DNA of 64,000 nt from Candidatus Zymogenaceae bacterium (GCA_016931225.1 JAFGFE010000020.1:62001-126000); one strand, 5' to 3'; positions 15,370 to 24,581 are shown, counted from the stretch's first letter. The notes: generated by a model not told the origin, from the letters alone. Numbers and translations: made by a program.

Positions 15370-18093
15370 ATGAGCACCGTCAATCTGGATTCCATCTTCG
15401 CCCCGAAGCGCATCGCTATCGTCGGCGCAAGCGATTCACCCTCCAGCGTTGGCTACACCATCCTGAAAAAACTGGTCGGTTCCGGCTTCCCGGGAGTCAT
15501 CTACCCGGTCAATCCGAAGCGCGAATCCGTTCAGGGCATACACGCCTACCCGGACGTCAAGAACCTGCCCAGCCCTGCGGACCTGGCGGTCATCTGCACC
15601 CCGGCGGGAACCGTGCCGGGCATCGTTGAGGACTGCGGCGCCATGGGAACGATGGGCGTCATTATTATCTCCGCGGGTTTTCGGGAAATCGGCGAAGAGG
15701 GGAAACGGCTTGAGACCGAGATCGAGGCCATACAACACAAATACGAGGGGATGCGCATCCTGGGACCAAATTGTCTGGGCATCATCGTTCCGCCCCTCTC
15801 CATGAACGTCAGTTTTGCCGACGCCATGCCCGGTCCGGGGCGGGTGGCGGTCATATCCCAATCGGGGGCGCTGTGTACCTCTATTCTGGACTGGGCCATC
15901 GAAAAGGGAATCGGGTTTTCCTTCTTTGTTTCCATCGGGAACATGCTGGATATATCCTTCGATGATCTCATCGACTATTTCGGACAGGATCCGAATACCG
16001 ACTCCATCATCCTCTACGTGGAGTCCATCACCAACGCCCGGGAATTCATGAGCGCCACCAGGGGGTTTTCCCGGACGAAGCCGATCGTAGCGTACAAATC
16101 GGGCCGGTTCGCCGAATCCGCCCAGGCGGCCGCCTCCCACACCGGGGCGATGGCCGGCGCCGACGACGTCTACGACGCCGCCTTCATGCGGGCGGGCGTG
16201 GAGCGGGTCATCGAGATCGACGATATCTTCGAGTGCGCCGCCCTCCTTGCGGGATCAAAGCTCCCCGGGGGACCGAGGCTCGCTATTGTCACCAACGCCG
16301 GGGGGCCGGGAGTAATGGCCACCGACTCCCTCATCGCCCGCAACGGCCTGCTCGCCGAGCTGACGGATGAGACCGTATCGAAACTGGACGGATTCCTCCC
16401 CGTCTTCTGGTCCCACGGAAACCCGGTGGACGTCCTGGGAGACGCACCGCCGGAACGGCTGGCCGAGGCGACGAGGATTACCATTGACGATCCGAACGTG
16501 GATGCGGTGCTGGTGGTGCTGACACCCCAGGCCATGACCGATCCCACCGGCACCGCCAGGGAGATCGGCCGTATCGCGAAAGGCACGGAAAAGCCGATCC
16601 TCGCCGCATGGATGGGCGGGTACGCCGTCCGAGACGGAATCAAAATACTCAATAAGGCCGGGACCCCCACCTACACCACGCCCGATCAGGCCGTCCAGGC
16701 GTTCATGCACCTGGTCAACTACCAGAGAAACCTCGAAACGCTCTATGAAACCCCCAAGGAAGTTCACGTCGAGTTCACCATCGATCGCTTCAAGATCAGG
16801 GAACAGCTCGAGCCGCTGTTCAAAAAAGGGGGTGGCGACGGCCGGGACTATATTTTCTCGGAAATCGAGACCAAGAGACTGCTCGAGGCTTACGGCATCC
16901 CGGTAACCATGCCGATACTCGCCGAGTCACAGGAGACGGCCGTACAACATGCCGAAACGATCGGCTATCCCGTGGTGATGAAGATACACTCCCCGGACAT
17001 CACCCATAAAACCGACGTGGGCGGCGTGGTGTTGAATCTCACATCCGAAAAAGAGGTGATAAGCGCCCACCGGAGCATGATCGAGACCGTCTCAAAAGCG
17101 GCGCCGGACGCCCGGATAGACGGGGTGACCATACAGCGGATGTTCACGGCACACGACCGCTTCGAGATGATCATGGGGGCGAAGAAAGACGTCACCTTCG
17201 GCTCGGTAATCATGGTGGGTATGGGCGGCGTGGCGGCGGAGGTGTTTCGGGATCGGGCGCTGGGCCTGCCGCCCCTCAACGAGAGCCTGGCCCGCAGGAT
17301 GCTGGAATCGCTGAAATCCTGGCCGCTCTTGGAAGGATACCGGGGAAAGCCCGGGGCGAACATCGACCGATTTATCGAGATAATGATACGCTTTTCATAC
17401 CTGGTGGCGGATTTCCCGGAAATCGCGGAGCTGGACATCAACCCGCTGATGGTCACAGAATCGGAGGTTATGGCCGTGGACGGCCGGGTGGTGACGGATT
17501 CACGTATTATGCCGGACGAAGTCGTCCCCTATTCCCACCTTACGGTTCGCCCCTATCCGGAGGAATACGTCCGCCCCGCGAAGCTCAAGGACGGCACCCC
17601 CGTGCTGCTCCGCCCCATTAAACCGGAGGACGATCCTCTGTGGCGGGAGCTTTTCGAAACCTATTCCGAGGAAACCATACGCTTTCGATTCACCCATCCC
17701 ATCAAGGACATCACCCGGGACATGATCACCCGTTACTGTTTCATCGACTATGACCGTGAGATCGGGATCGTTCTTGAAATGACCGAGAACGGCACGGAGA
17801 AGCTCATCGGCGTCGGGCGCCTGATCATCGACACGGGACACAACACCGCCCAGTTCGTCGCCGCGGTGGGCGATCCCTGGCACGGCCGGGGCGCAGGGTC
17901 GCTTCTGATCGACTACTGCATTAAAATCGCCCGGTACCGGGGCATCCGCACGATAGGCACCAAGATGCTGCCGGACAACGAGGTGGCCATCAGGACGCTC
18001 GAGAAGCGGGGATTCGTTCTGGAGGAGGACGGGGATATCATTCGCGGCACCTTGACCGTGGAGGGGGAGTATGACGGCTTTGATTTTCCGTAA
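15370..18093 (+). CDS. ADP-forming acyl-CoA synthetase fused to a GNAT domain (Pat-like)
   Basis: This 907-residue protein has, in order, a CoA-binding Rossmann domain (IVGASDSPSSVG), succinyl-CoA-synthetase-like domains with SQSGA and SHTGAMAG (the His that is phosphorylated in ADP-forming enzymes), an ATP-grasp domain (about 490-710), and a C-terminal GNAT domain with HGRGAG. The arrangement is that of protein lysine acetyltransferase Pat/YfiQ. In YfiQ-type enzymes the synthetase part is thought to be inactive; here the key His is kept, so acyl-CoA to acyl phosphate chemistry with ATP gain is possible. AGGGGAG precedes the ATG. It may be both enzyme and regulator of acyl-CoA metabolism. Confidence 0.92.
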   Translation: MSTVNLDSIFAPKRIAIVGASDSPSSVGYTILKKLVGSGFPGVIYPVNPKRESVQGIHAYPDVKNLPSPADLAVICTPAGTVPGIVEDCGAMGTMGVIIISAGFREIGEEGKRLETEIEAIQHKYEGMRILGPNCLGIIVPPLSMNVSFADAMPGPGRVAVISQSGALCTSILDWAIEKGIGFSFFVSIGNMLDISFDDLIDYFGQDPNTDSIILYVESITNAREFMSATRGFSRTKPIVAYKSGRFAESAQAAASHTGAMAGADDVYDAAFMRAGVERVIEIDDIFECAALLAGSKLPGGPRLAIVTNAGGPGVMATDSLIARNGLLAELTDETVSKLDGFLPVFWSHGNPVDVLGDAPPERLAEATRITIDDPNVDAVLVVLTPQAMTDPTGTAREIGRIAKGTEKPILAAWMGGYAVRDGIKILNKAGTPTYTTPDQAVQAFMHLVNYQRNLETLYETPKEVHVEFTIDRFKIREQLEPLFKKGGGDGRDYIFSEIETKRLLEAYGIPVTMPILAESQETAVQHAETIGYPVVMKIHSPDITHKTDVGGVVLNLTSEKEVISAHRSMIETVSKAAPDARIDGVTIQRMFTAHDRFEMIMGAKKDVTFGSVIMVGMGGVAAEVFRDRALGLPPLNESLARRMLESLKSWPLLEGYRGKPGANIDRFIEIMIRFSYLVADFPEIAELDINPLMVTESEVMAVDGRVVTDSRIMPDEVVPYSHLTVRPYPEEYVRPAKLKDGTPVLLRPIKPEDDPLWRELFETYSEETIRFRFTHPIKDITRDMITRYCFIDYDREIGIVLEMTENGTEKLIGVGRLIIDTGHNTAQFVAAVGDPWHGRGAGSLLIDYCIKIARYRGIRTIGTKMLPDNEVAIRTLEKRGFVLEEDGDIIRGTLTVEGEYDGFDFP

Positions 18094-18125
18094 GAACGCC
18101 TTTCACGGTATGTGGGAATAGAGAC

Positions 18126-19022
18126 ATGCCCGCCCCGAAACAAAAGGCAACGTTTTTTCTCCTCATCACCTTCGGTGTATCCTGGCTGATCGCCCTTGTA
18201 TATTACCTGGCGGACGGGCGATGGAACACGCCGCTCTCCGTGGTCGTCGGGGCCGTCTTCATGCTCGTTCCCATGCTGTCGGCGCTGTTCGTCCAGAAGG
18301 TACTCTATCGTCAGGCGGTCGTCGAGCCCCTGGGTATTTCCTTTCGCATAAACGTCTGGTTTTTAACAGCCTGGCTTCTGCCGGCGCTGCTGGTGTTCTG
18401 TGCCATCCCCGTGGCCATGCTGCTTCCGGGGGTGTCCTTTTCGCCGGAGCACGAGGGGCTATTCCGCCGCATGGCCGCCACCCTCTCCCCACAGCAGATC
18501 GAAGCCATGCGGGAAAGCTACGCAAACATGCGAATCAATCCCGCCCTGATGTCCCTTGTCCAGGGGCTCATTGCCGGGGCCACGATCAATGCCCTTCTCG
18601 CCTTCGGAGAAGAGCTGGGATGGCGGGGACTCTTGCAGCGGGAGTGGGAGCATCTCGGCGTGTTTACCGGCTCGGCACTGATCGGGCTGGTATGGGGCGT
18701 GTGGCATGCGCCCCTAATTGTGATGGGGCACAACTTCCCCGATCACCCGGCGGCGGGGATCTTTCAGATGATCGCGGCGACCATGCTTCTCGGTATACTC
18801 ATCAGCTATATCCGTCTCCGGGCGAAATCGGTCATCCCTGCGGCCCTGATGCACGGCTCAACCAACGGCCTGTACGGGGTGTCGCTGATGTACCTCGACT
18901 GGGACAACGACCTCTCCATCGGCCTGTTCGGCACCGGGGGATGCCTGGTGATGGGAGGCTGTGTCATCCTCCTGTTTTTCTATGACCGCTTCCTCTCCAA
19001 ACAACCGCTGTTTGAAAAGTGA
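18126..19022 (+). CDS. CPBP family intramembrane metalloprotease
   Basis: This 298-residue, multi-spanning membrane protein has the CPBP/Rce1 motifs: FGEELGWRGLL (EExxxR), WGVWHAP (first His) and LMHGSTNGLYG (later His-Asn), which together form the zinc-type active site. Family members process CAAX proteins in eukaryotes and act in bacteriocin immunity or unknown proteolysis in bacteria. It begins 33 bp after the acyl-CoA synthetase and is probably co-transcribed. It ends 20 bp from a convergent gene. The target is unknown. Confidence 0.92.
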   Translation: MPAPKQKATFFLLITFGVSWLIALVYYLADGRWNTPLSVVVGAVFMLVPMLSALFVQKVLYRQAVVEPLGISFRINVWFLTAWLLPALLVFCAIPVAMLLPGVSFSPEHEGLFRRMAATLSPQQIEAMRESYANMRINPALMSLVQGLIAGATINALLAFGEELGWRGLLQREWEHLGVFTGSALIGLVWGVWHAPLIVMGHNFPDHPAAGIFQMIAATMLLGILISYIRLRAKSVIPAALMHGSTNGLYGVSLMYLDWDNDLSIGLFGTGGCLVMGGCVILLFFYDRFLSKQPLFEK

Positions 19023-19041
19023 CGTTTCAAGAAAGGACGCG

Positions 19042-19518
19042 TCAGGGCCACAGCTTGAGCTCCTTGACGGCGTCGCATCCCTTCACTATCCCCAGCTCGC
19101 ATGCGCGATCCAGGTCCTGGGCGGCCTCGGAGGACAGCCCCAGGTGAGTGTATGCGATGCCCCGGTTGTAGTACGCGGCGCCTGTACGGGGGTCGATTTT
19201 GATAACCAGGGAGAAGTCCCTCACCGCCCCCTCAAAATCACCGAGATAGAGACGAACATTGCCCCGGTTGCTCAGATACTCCGACTCGCCGGGGTCCAGT
19301 TCCACCGCCCGGTTGAAACATTCCAGTGCCTTTTCATATTTCCCGTTGTTTGCCAGCGATTCACCCCGGTCATTCCATTCCCGTGCCGTTTTCGGCAGAA
19401 AGCTCCACAACAAAACGCCGACCGCAAGGACCACGAGAACACACAACGCCCAGAACAACGTCCGATTTATCTTCGCCAGCGACTCGACACCTCCCCTTGA
19501 CCGTTTATGATTCTTCAT
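19042..19518 (-). CDS. Membrane-anchored TPR protein
   Basis: This 158-residue protein has one N-terminal membrane segment (about residues 22-42, FWALCVLVVLAVGVLLWSF) and about three tetratricopeptide repeats (WNDRGESLANNGKYEKALE and two more), ending with a Sel1-like CELGIVKGCDAV turn. It probably serves as a binding scaffold on one face of the inner membrane. Its ATG lies inside the last codons of the upstream methyltransferase gene (14-nt overlap), so translation is likely coupled. The partner is unknown. Confidence 0.88.
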   Translation of the reverse strand: MKNHKRSRGGVESLAKINRTLFWALCVLVVLAVGVLLWSFLPKTAREWNDRGESLANNGKYEKALECFNRAVELDPGESEYLSNRGNVRLYLGDFEGAVRDFSLVIKIDPRTGAAYYNRGIAYTHLGLSSEAAQDLDRACELGIVKGCDAVKELKLWP

Positions 19519-20299
19519 GACGATTCCTTCCCGCCACCACGATCAGGAACTCGCTGGTTTCAGTATAAGGAGAGAAATCATAGCCGCCGTAGGCTTCCAC
19601 GTCTTTGAAGCCTGCGGCCTCGAGCATCCGCCGGTAGTCCTTCTCCAGGGGCATGAAGGGATATGTCGCGCTCCAGGTGAGGAACTCGGTGGTGGAGTCG
19701 GTGTGGATGAAATCGAGCACGTGAAACGTAATGCCCCGGCCGTGATAATCGATGACGAAGACCCGGGAGAGATCCCGATTGTTGACGACCGGCAGGAACC
19801 TCGGCTGCTCCATCATCATCCGTTCAGAAGTTCCATGGGTGATAATCAGCACGCCCCGGTCCGTGAGGGATGCGTACATGCTCGAAAGCGCCCGAATCAT
19901 CTCGTCCTCACTCCCCACGTGGGGAAGGGACGTGGAGAGGCACAGGATCGCGTCGAAGGGCTCGGAAAAATGTTCCGGGAGGGAGCGGAAGTCCGCCCTG
20001 GTCAGGGGGATCTGAAGTCCCAGCCTCTTTATGTTCTCTTGTGCCACGGCGAGCATGGACGGAGAGACGTCCGAGCCGAAGAGCGACAGCCCCAGGGGAG
20101 CCAGCATTGTCAGGTACTTCCCGGTGCCGCAGGAGCAGTCCAGCACCCGATTGGCCTGATATTTCTTGAGTACCTCTTCATAAAAAGACATCCGGGCCGT
20201 GTGGTCCTCCTCCTCGAAGAGGATATCGTACCGGGAGGCGATGCCGGCGTAGAGGTCGTCGTTTGTCTCTTTATGTTTGGGTGTGTCTTGATCGTTCAT
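19505..20299 (-). CDS. Class I SAM-dependent methyltransferase
   Basis: This 264-residue methyltransferase has motif I VLDCSCGTGKYL (about residues 52-63), then LFGSDVSPSML and ILCLSTSLPHV (post-I and motif II positions). The open frame reaches 20461, but the protein-like start is MNDQDTPK at ATG 20299 with a G-rich site upstream. The small-molecule or macromolecular substrate is unknown. The C-terminal EAAGFKDVEAYGGYDF is common in methyltransferases of family 11/25. It overlaps the TPR gene by 14 nt. Confidence 0.9.
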   Translation of the reverse strand: MNDQDTPKHKETNDDLYAGIASRYDILFEEEDHTARMSFYEEVLKKYQANRVLDCSCGTGKYLTMLAPLGLSLFGSDVSPSMLAVAQENIKRLGLQIPLTRADFRSLPEHFSEPFDAILCLSTSLPHVGSEDEMIRALSSMYASLTDRGVLIITHGTSERMMMEQPRFLPVVNNRDLSRVFVIDYHGRGITFHVLDFIHTDSTTEFLTWSATYPFMPLEKDYRRMLEAAGFKDVEAYGGYDFSPYTETSEFLIVVAGRNRHEES

Positions 20300-20338
20300 G
20301 GACGCCCCCCGAGAAGTGAGAAATGATAATGGGCCCAC

Positions 20339-20365
20339 CTTATACCACCCATGCCCGGCTGTCAA
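20339..20365 (-). promoter_or_regulatory. Candidate promoter for the methyltransferase/TPR pair
   Basis: On the minus strand, TTGACA (20360-20365), a short 15-bp spacer and TATAAG (20339-20344), 40 bp before ATG 20299. The short spacer lowers confidence. Confidence 0.4.
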
Positions 20366-20387
20366 CGCCGGGAGATGGATAAAAAAA

Positions 20388-20414
20388 GGGCCGGGGAGAA
20401 ACATCCACCCGGCC
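20388..20414 (-). terminator. Intrinsic terminator for the thiolase gene
   Basis: GGGCCGGG (20388-20395) pairs with CCCGGCCC (20407-20414); on the minus strand seven T's follow (plus-strand A's 20381-20387). It is 26 bp past the thiolase stop. Confidence 0.88.
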
Positions 20415-20439
20415 CGTCTATGAAAAGCAAGGCGATTGG

Positions 20440-21618
20440 TTACGCCTTGACGTTCTCCCACAGGGAGGAGTTGGCGTTTCCGAATCCGCCGCAGAGGGTG
20501 GCCACGCCGTACTTCTTGTCTTTCATGTCGGTCTTCATGATGTTGTTGAGGGTCACGACGATGCGCGCGCCGGACTCACCCAGGGGGTGGCCCAGGGCGA
20601 TGGCGCCGCCCCAGATATTGACGTTGTCAAAGGGGGCGTTCTTGGCGATGCCCAGCTCCCGGATGACCGCCAGGGACTGGCTGGCGAAGGCCTCGTTGAG
20701 CTCCCATACGCCGATGTCCTTGACGGTAAGGCCCGTTCGCTCCAAAAGCTTTCTGACGGCGAAGATGGGGCCGATACCCATGACGGTGGGATCGCACCCG
20801 GCCATGGCGCCGGCGACGTACTTGAGGGTGTAGTCCAGGCCCAATTTATCCGCCTTTTCCCGATCCATCAACAGCAGGGCGGCGGCGCCGGCGGTGAGGG
20901 GGGACGAGGTGGCCGCGGTCACTACGCCGTTCTCCTTGAAGGGAGACTGCATGGAGGCCATCTTCTCAATCGAGATGGATTCCCTGATCCACTGATCCCG
21001 ATCGACGGTGATCTTGGTGCCGTCCTCTTCCGCTCCCTCCAGGGGGATGATCTCATTCTTGAACTTGCCGGCCTGGGTGGCCTCCCACGCCTTTTTGTGG
21101 CTCCAGAGGGCCATGTTGTCCATGTCCTCCCGGCCGACCTTATATTGTTCGGCCACCTTCTCGGCGGTGGCGCCCATGGGCAGCTCGTTGAAATCATACC
21201 GCTCGCCGATCCTGGGGGGCATCTCCAGGGCGAACATCATGGGAACCTGGGCCATGTCTTCCACGCCCGAGGCGATGTAGGTGTCACCCTCGCCCACCAT
21301 GATGGCCCGGGCAGCGTGCTCCAGGGCCGCCATGCCCGAGGGACACTGCTGGCCGATACCGTTTGTGGCCACCGATTCCGGGAAGCCCCCGGCCAGCCAT
21401 GCGGCCCGGGCGATGTCGTTCTGCTTGCCGGCCTGGTTGGCGGTGCCGCAGTAGACCGCTTCGATATCTTCCGGTTTCACCTTGGGATTTCTTTTAAACA
21501 GCGCGTCGTACACCGTGGTCAGGAGCACGTCCGGGGTGTGGTTCTTGAACCATCCCTTTTCCAGGTGCGCCCGGGCGTTCGCCGTACGCACACCGTCGAT
21601 AATCACACATTCCTTCAT
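20440..21618 (-). CDS. Acetyl-CoA acetyltransferase / 3-ketoacyl-CoA thiolase
   Basis: This 392-residue thiolase has nucleophile Cys92 in QQCPSGMAAL, GHPLGESGAR with the His, and ATLCGGFGNA with the second Cys. Full family length. AAGGAGGAT precedes ATG 21618. It cleaves 3-ketoacyl-CoA or condenses two acetyl-CoA; the sequence alone does not say which. The last motif is GGFGNA rather than GGGQG, seen in degradative or atypical thiolases. It is a single-gene unit with its own terminator, divergent from an MFS transporter. Confidence 0.93.
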   Translation of the reverse strand: MKECVIIDGVRTANARAHLEKGWFKNHTPDVLLTTVYDALFKRNPKVKPEDIEAVYCGTANQAGKQNDIARAAWLAGGFPESVATNGIGQQCPSGMAALEHAARAIMVGEGDTYIASGVEDMAQVPMMFALEMPPRIGERYDFNELPMGATAEKVAEQYKVGREDMDNMALWSHKKAWEATQAGKFKNEIIPLEGAEEDGTKITVDRDQWIRESISIEKMASMQSPFKENGVVTAATSSPLTAGAAALLLMDREKADKLGLDYTLKYVAGAMAGCDPTVMGIGPIFAVRKLLERTGLTVKDIGVWELNEAFASQSLAVIRELGIAKNAPFDNVNIWGGAIALGHPLGESGARIVVTLNNIMKTDMKDKKYGVATLCGGFGNANSSLWENVKA

Positions 21619-21709
21619 GGGGTTGTATCCTCCTTTGTTTTATTACCACTCGGGTCGATGTGCCATACCGATCATATTCATGTCGATAATCGTGTGAGAT
21701 AAGTTTTCT

Positions 21710-21738
21710 ATCATGCCACATTTTAAACTGAATGGCAA
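21710..21738 (-). promoter_or_regulatory. Candidate promoter for the thiolase gene
   Basis: On the minus strand, TTGCCA (21733-21738), 17-bp spacer, CATGAT (21710-21715), about 90 bp before ATG 21618. Confidence 0.4.
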
Positions 21739-21797
21739 TTCATTTTTTTAAATTTTTTTTCGATGGAAAAACCGCCCACAGGCGCGAAAAAAAAGCA

Positions 21798-21826
21798 TTG
21801 ACGTGTCCACAAAAATTTTTTATATA
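21798..21826 (+). promoter_or_regulatory. Promoter for the MFS transporter
   Basis: TTGACG (21798-21803), 17-bp spacer, TATATA (21821-21826). The leader of about 145 nt contains a small GC-rich hairpin (ACGCCG/CGGCGT, near 21901-21918). The 358-bp divergent region 21619-21976 holds no gene. Confidence 0.6.
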
Positions 21827-21976
21827 TAGTTTGTATATAGCCTTGGCGAATACATCCGTACCCGCACATCCCCGACACTCGCCCATTGAATGAACAACAG
21901 AACGCCGCGCAGGCGGCGTGACGATACATCCGTGTATATATAATTTATTATTCTCATCATTCAAGGAGGAATACAC

Positions 21977-23272
21977 ATGTCCGTACAATCACAGGGGAAG
22001 GCCTACCAGACGGGAGGTGGGTCGGCGCGATTTCTTCTGGTCGTGCTTTCGCTGTTGTGGATGATCAACTGGATGGACCGTCAGGTCATGTCGGCGGTGC
22101 TGGAGCCGATGATGACGGAGCTCAATCTGACCGACACCCAGGGGGGATGGCTGCATACCGTGTTTCTCTTGAGCGCGTCTCTCTTTTCGCTGCCGGTGGC
22201 TTACCTCATCGACCGGTGGAGCCGCAGGAAGGCGGTGGCCATCATGGCGGTGTTCTGGAGCGCGTTCACCTTCGTCACCGGCCTGGGAAGAAATTTTCTG
22301 ACGGTCTTCATCCCCCGAACAATGGTGGGCGTGGGGGAGGCCGGCTACTCCGCCGGGGGGACCGCCATGATCACCGCGGCCTACCCCGCGGAGAAGCGGG
22401 GCACGGCGATGGGCGTCTTCAACATCTTCGTGCCCCTGGGCGCCGCCCTGGGCTACATCATGGGCGGGTATCTCTCCACACACTACGGCGGCTGGCGGAC
22501 GCCCTTTTACGTCTTCGCGGTGCCGGGGATCATCCTGGGGATTTTGGCGCTCTTTCTGAAGGACTACAAGACTGTGGAGGCGGTGGAGGAGACCGGCGGC
22601 GAGCGGCCCGGTTTTATTGAATCCGCCAAGGCGGTCCTGAAGGTCCCGACGCTGAGGTGGCTCTACATCGGGCACGCCATGCACAACATCATGGCCGTGG
22701 CGGTGCTGGTGTGGCTCCCGACGTTTCTCATCCGGGCCCACGACGTAACGGAAGCCAAGGCGGGCATGACCGTGGGTGTCATCAGCCTGATGGCCATCAT
22801 CGGCTCGCCCCTGGGGGGCATCCTGGCGGACCGTTGGCAGAAGAAGAATCCGAGGGGCCGGATGCTGGTGCCCGTGGTGGGGGATGTCCTCAGCGCGGCG
22901 CTTTTGATCCCGGGGCTGCTTTTGGACGTTGAAGGGGCGGGGCTGTATCTGATGTTCGCCTTCGGGATATTTTTAATGATGGGGCTTCCCTCCATCCACA
23001 CCATCACCCAGGACGTGGTAACGCCGGGGCTGAAGGGTGTCTCCTGGGGGATGACGGTGCTGGCGATCTACCTGCTTGGCGGGGCATGGGCGCCGATGGC
23101 GGTGGGGGCAATCTCCGACGGCCTGGGTGCCGATGCGGATGCCTTGCGCACCGCCATCATCATCGCGGGCTGCGCCGGGTTCCTGGCGTCGCTGTTGTTT
23201 TTCATCGGCTCCCGCAACTACCCGAGCGATGTGGAGAAGGTGAAGCATTCCGTGCTGGAGGCAGAGAAATAA
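21977..23272 (+). CDS. MFS transporter
   Basis: This 431-residue protein has about 12 membrane segments. It has the MFS loop 2-3 motif (LIDRWSRRKAVA) and the NWMDRQVMSAVLEPMM start common to the ACS/hexuronate and spinster-like families, plus GGILADRW in the second half. AAGGAGGAA precedes the ATG. It probably imports or exports an organic anion by proton coupling; the substrate cannot be told. It shares its divergent promoter region with the thiolase gene, suggesting uptake of a compound degraded through acyl-CoA. Confidence 0.92.
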   Translation: MSVQSQGKAYQTGGGSARFLLVVLSLLWMINWMDRQVMSAVLEPMMTELNLTDTQGGWLHTVFLLSASLFSLPVAYLIDRWSRRKAVAIMAVFWSAFTFVTGLGRNFLTVFIPRTMVGVGEAGYSAGGTAMITAAYPAEKRGTAMGVFNIFVPLGAALGYIMGGYLSTHYGGWRTPFYVFAVPGIILGILALFLKDYKTVEAVEETGGERPGFIESAKAVLKVPTLRWLYIGHAMHNIMAVAVLVWLPTFLIRAHDVTEAKAGMTVGVISLMAIIGSPLGGILADRWQKKNPRGRMLVPVVGDVLSAALLIPGLLLDVEGAGLYLMFAFGIFLMMGLPSIHTITQDVVTPGLKGVSWGMTVLAIYLLGGAWAPMAVGAISDGLGADADALRTAIIIAGCAGFLASLLFFIGSRNYPSDVEKVKHSVLEAEK

Positions 23273-23308
23273 TCTCTGGATAAGCACTGCTTAGTTTATT
23301 GCAAAAAT

Positions 23309-23337
23309 CCCCCGGACGGCCGGTGGTCGTTCGGGGG
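23309..23337 (+). terminator. Intrinsic terminator after the MFS gene
   Basis: CCCCCGGACG (23309-23318) pairs with CGTTCGGGGG (23328-23337), one G-T pair, followed by GAATTTTCCCCTT. Confidence 0.7.
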
Positions 23338-23388
23338 GAATTTTCCCCTTATGACATTAAGTAATCACTTTTAACTTATTTTTTATAC

Positions 23389-23417
23389 TTGACCCTCCCC
23401 TCCCCTTCCGGTATCCT
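23389..23417 (+). promoter_or_regulatory. Promoter for the SGNH hydrolase
   Basis: TTGACC (23389-23394), 17-bp spacer of C/T-rich sequence, TATCCT (23412-23417); predicted start about 37 bp before ATG 23461. Confidence 0.6.
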
Positions 23418-23460
23418 GTCAGAAAAATGAATTAAGAAAGAGAACGAAAAGGAGAACGCG

Positions 23461-24336
23461 ATGAAGAAGGCGCTGATGATTGCCGGTATCGTTGTGGTGG
23501 TCCTGGTGGTTTTTGTGGTGATCTTTTACACGGCGCTCTCCCGCGCGGCCCAGAAGCCGCCGGACAACAGGCCCGCCGTCTACATCTCCGAGGTCATGCC
23601 CGAAAGTGACCTTCCCACCCTCGTCTGTGCGGGAGACAGCATCACCCACGGAAGAGTCAGCCACAACTATGTGGACCTCCTGGCCGAGCGCCTGAATGGC
23701 GAGGTGGACGTGATCAACGCCGGCATCAACGGCGAGCTTGCCTGGAATCTGTTGGCGCGAAGCGACGAGATCATCGCCTGTGACCCGGAATACGTCACCA
23801 TCCTCATCGGCACCAACGACGCCAACGGCTCCATGTCGGAAGAAAAGGGCCGGGCGCAGATCAAGGAAATGGGCCTTCCCCAGACGCCCACGAAAGAATG
23901 GTACAAAGAAAACCTGATCGCCCTGTGCGAGAAGCTGATCGCCTATACCGACGCCGAGATCGCGCTGCTCTCGCTGCCCCCCATCAACGAGGACATCGAC
24001 CACGAGGCCTACGCCCGGGCGATGGAGTACAGCCTTGTCATCGAGGAGGTGGCCGATGAATTGGACCTCGCTTACCTCCCCCTCAACGAGACCATGGACG
24101 CCTCTCTCCGGGGGGCCGGGGGAAATCCCGCCATCGGCTATGAGGACCAGACCAAGGCGATGTACATCGGCATCGCCAAGCACTTCGTTTTGAAGAAAAG
24201 CTTCGAGGAGATCGCCGACGCCAACGGGTGCCTTCTGATAACCGACACCCTGCACCTGAGCGAGACCGGGGCGAATATCGTGGCGGACCTGATAGAGGAA
24301 TTCGTCCGGGAGCACCTTCCCGAATCCGACGAGTAG
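23461..24336 (+). CDS. Membrane-anchored SGNH/GDSL hydrolase
   Basis: This 291-residue protein has an uncleaved-looking N-terminal anchor (residues 4-27, ALMIAGIVVVVLVVFVVIF). The SGNH blocks are visible: AGDSITHG (Ser nucleophile), INGELAWN (Gly/Asn region), IGTNDANG (Asn) and DTLHLSETG (Asp-x-x-His). It is probably an esterase or lipase-like enzyme acting outside the cytoplasm. AAGGAG is 7 bp upstream. It is bounded by its own promoter and a terminator at 24421, so it is a single-gene unit. Confidence 0.9.
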   Translation: MKKALMIAGIVVVVLVVFVVIFYTALSRAAQKPPDNRPAVYISEVMPESDLPTLVCAGDSITHGRVSHNYVDLLAERLNGEVDVINAGINGELAWNLLARSDEIIACDPEYVTILIGTNDANGSMSEEKGRAQIKEMGLPQTPTKEWYKENLIALCEKLIAYTDAEIALLSLPPINEDIDHEAYARAMEYSLVIEEVADELDLAYLPLNETMDASLRGAGGNPAIGYEDQTKAMYIGIAKHFVLKKSFEEIADANGCLLITDTLHLSETGANIVADLIEEFVREHLPESDE

Positions 24337-24420
24337 TCAACGCCCGGGGGAATACGCTTCCGGTAATTTTTTAGAAATCTACACGCCCCGGCCCACCACA
24401 CCGACCGGGGCGTATATCGA

Positions 24421-24449
24421 AACGGCAGACGAGCATACCGTCGGCCGTT
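24421..24449 (+). terminator. Intrinsic terminator after the SGNH hydrolase
   Basis: AACGGC (24421-24426) pairs with GCCGTT (24444-24449) and an inner GAC/GTC extends the stem; a run of eight T's follows. A separate 9-bp hairpin (24383-24391 with 24405-24413) precedes it without a T-run. Confidence 0.75.
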
Positions 24450-24515
24450 TTTTTTATATCACCCGGCATCGATATCAACCCGCCGGGCGGACGCGGGATG
24501 TCCCGTCGATATTTC

Positions 24516-24544
24516 TTGACCGGGACCAATTCCCGGCGTAGACT
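24516..24544 (+). promoter_or_regulatory. Promoter with a built-in inverted repeat (3-hydroxyacyl-CoA dehydrogenase)
   Basis: TTGACC (24516-24521), 17-bp spacer, TAGACT (24539-24544). The spacer contains CGGGA-5-TCCCG (24521-24535), a possible repressor site. Start codon at 24582. Confidence 0.6.
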
Positions 24545-24581
24545 GAGCGCAGTGGAACACATCATTGAAAGGGGAAATCAC

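Noticed and set aside
18126-19022. CPBP protease as the activating protease of the gasdermin-like protein
   Set aside because: It is an intramembrane enzyme 5.6 kb away, on the other strand and co-transcribed with an acyl-CoA synthetase; no link is visible.
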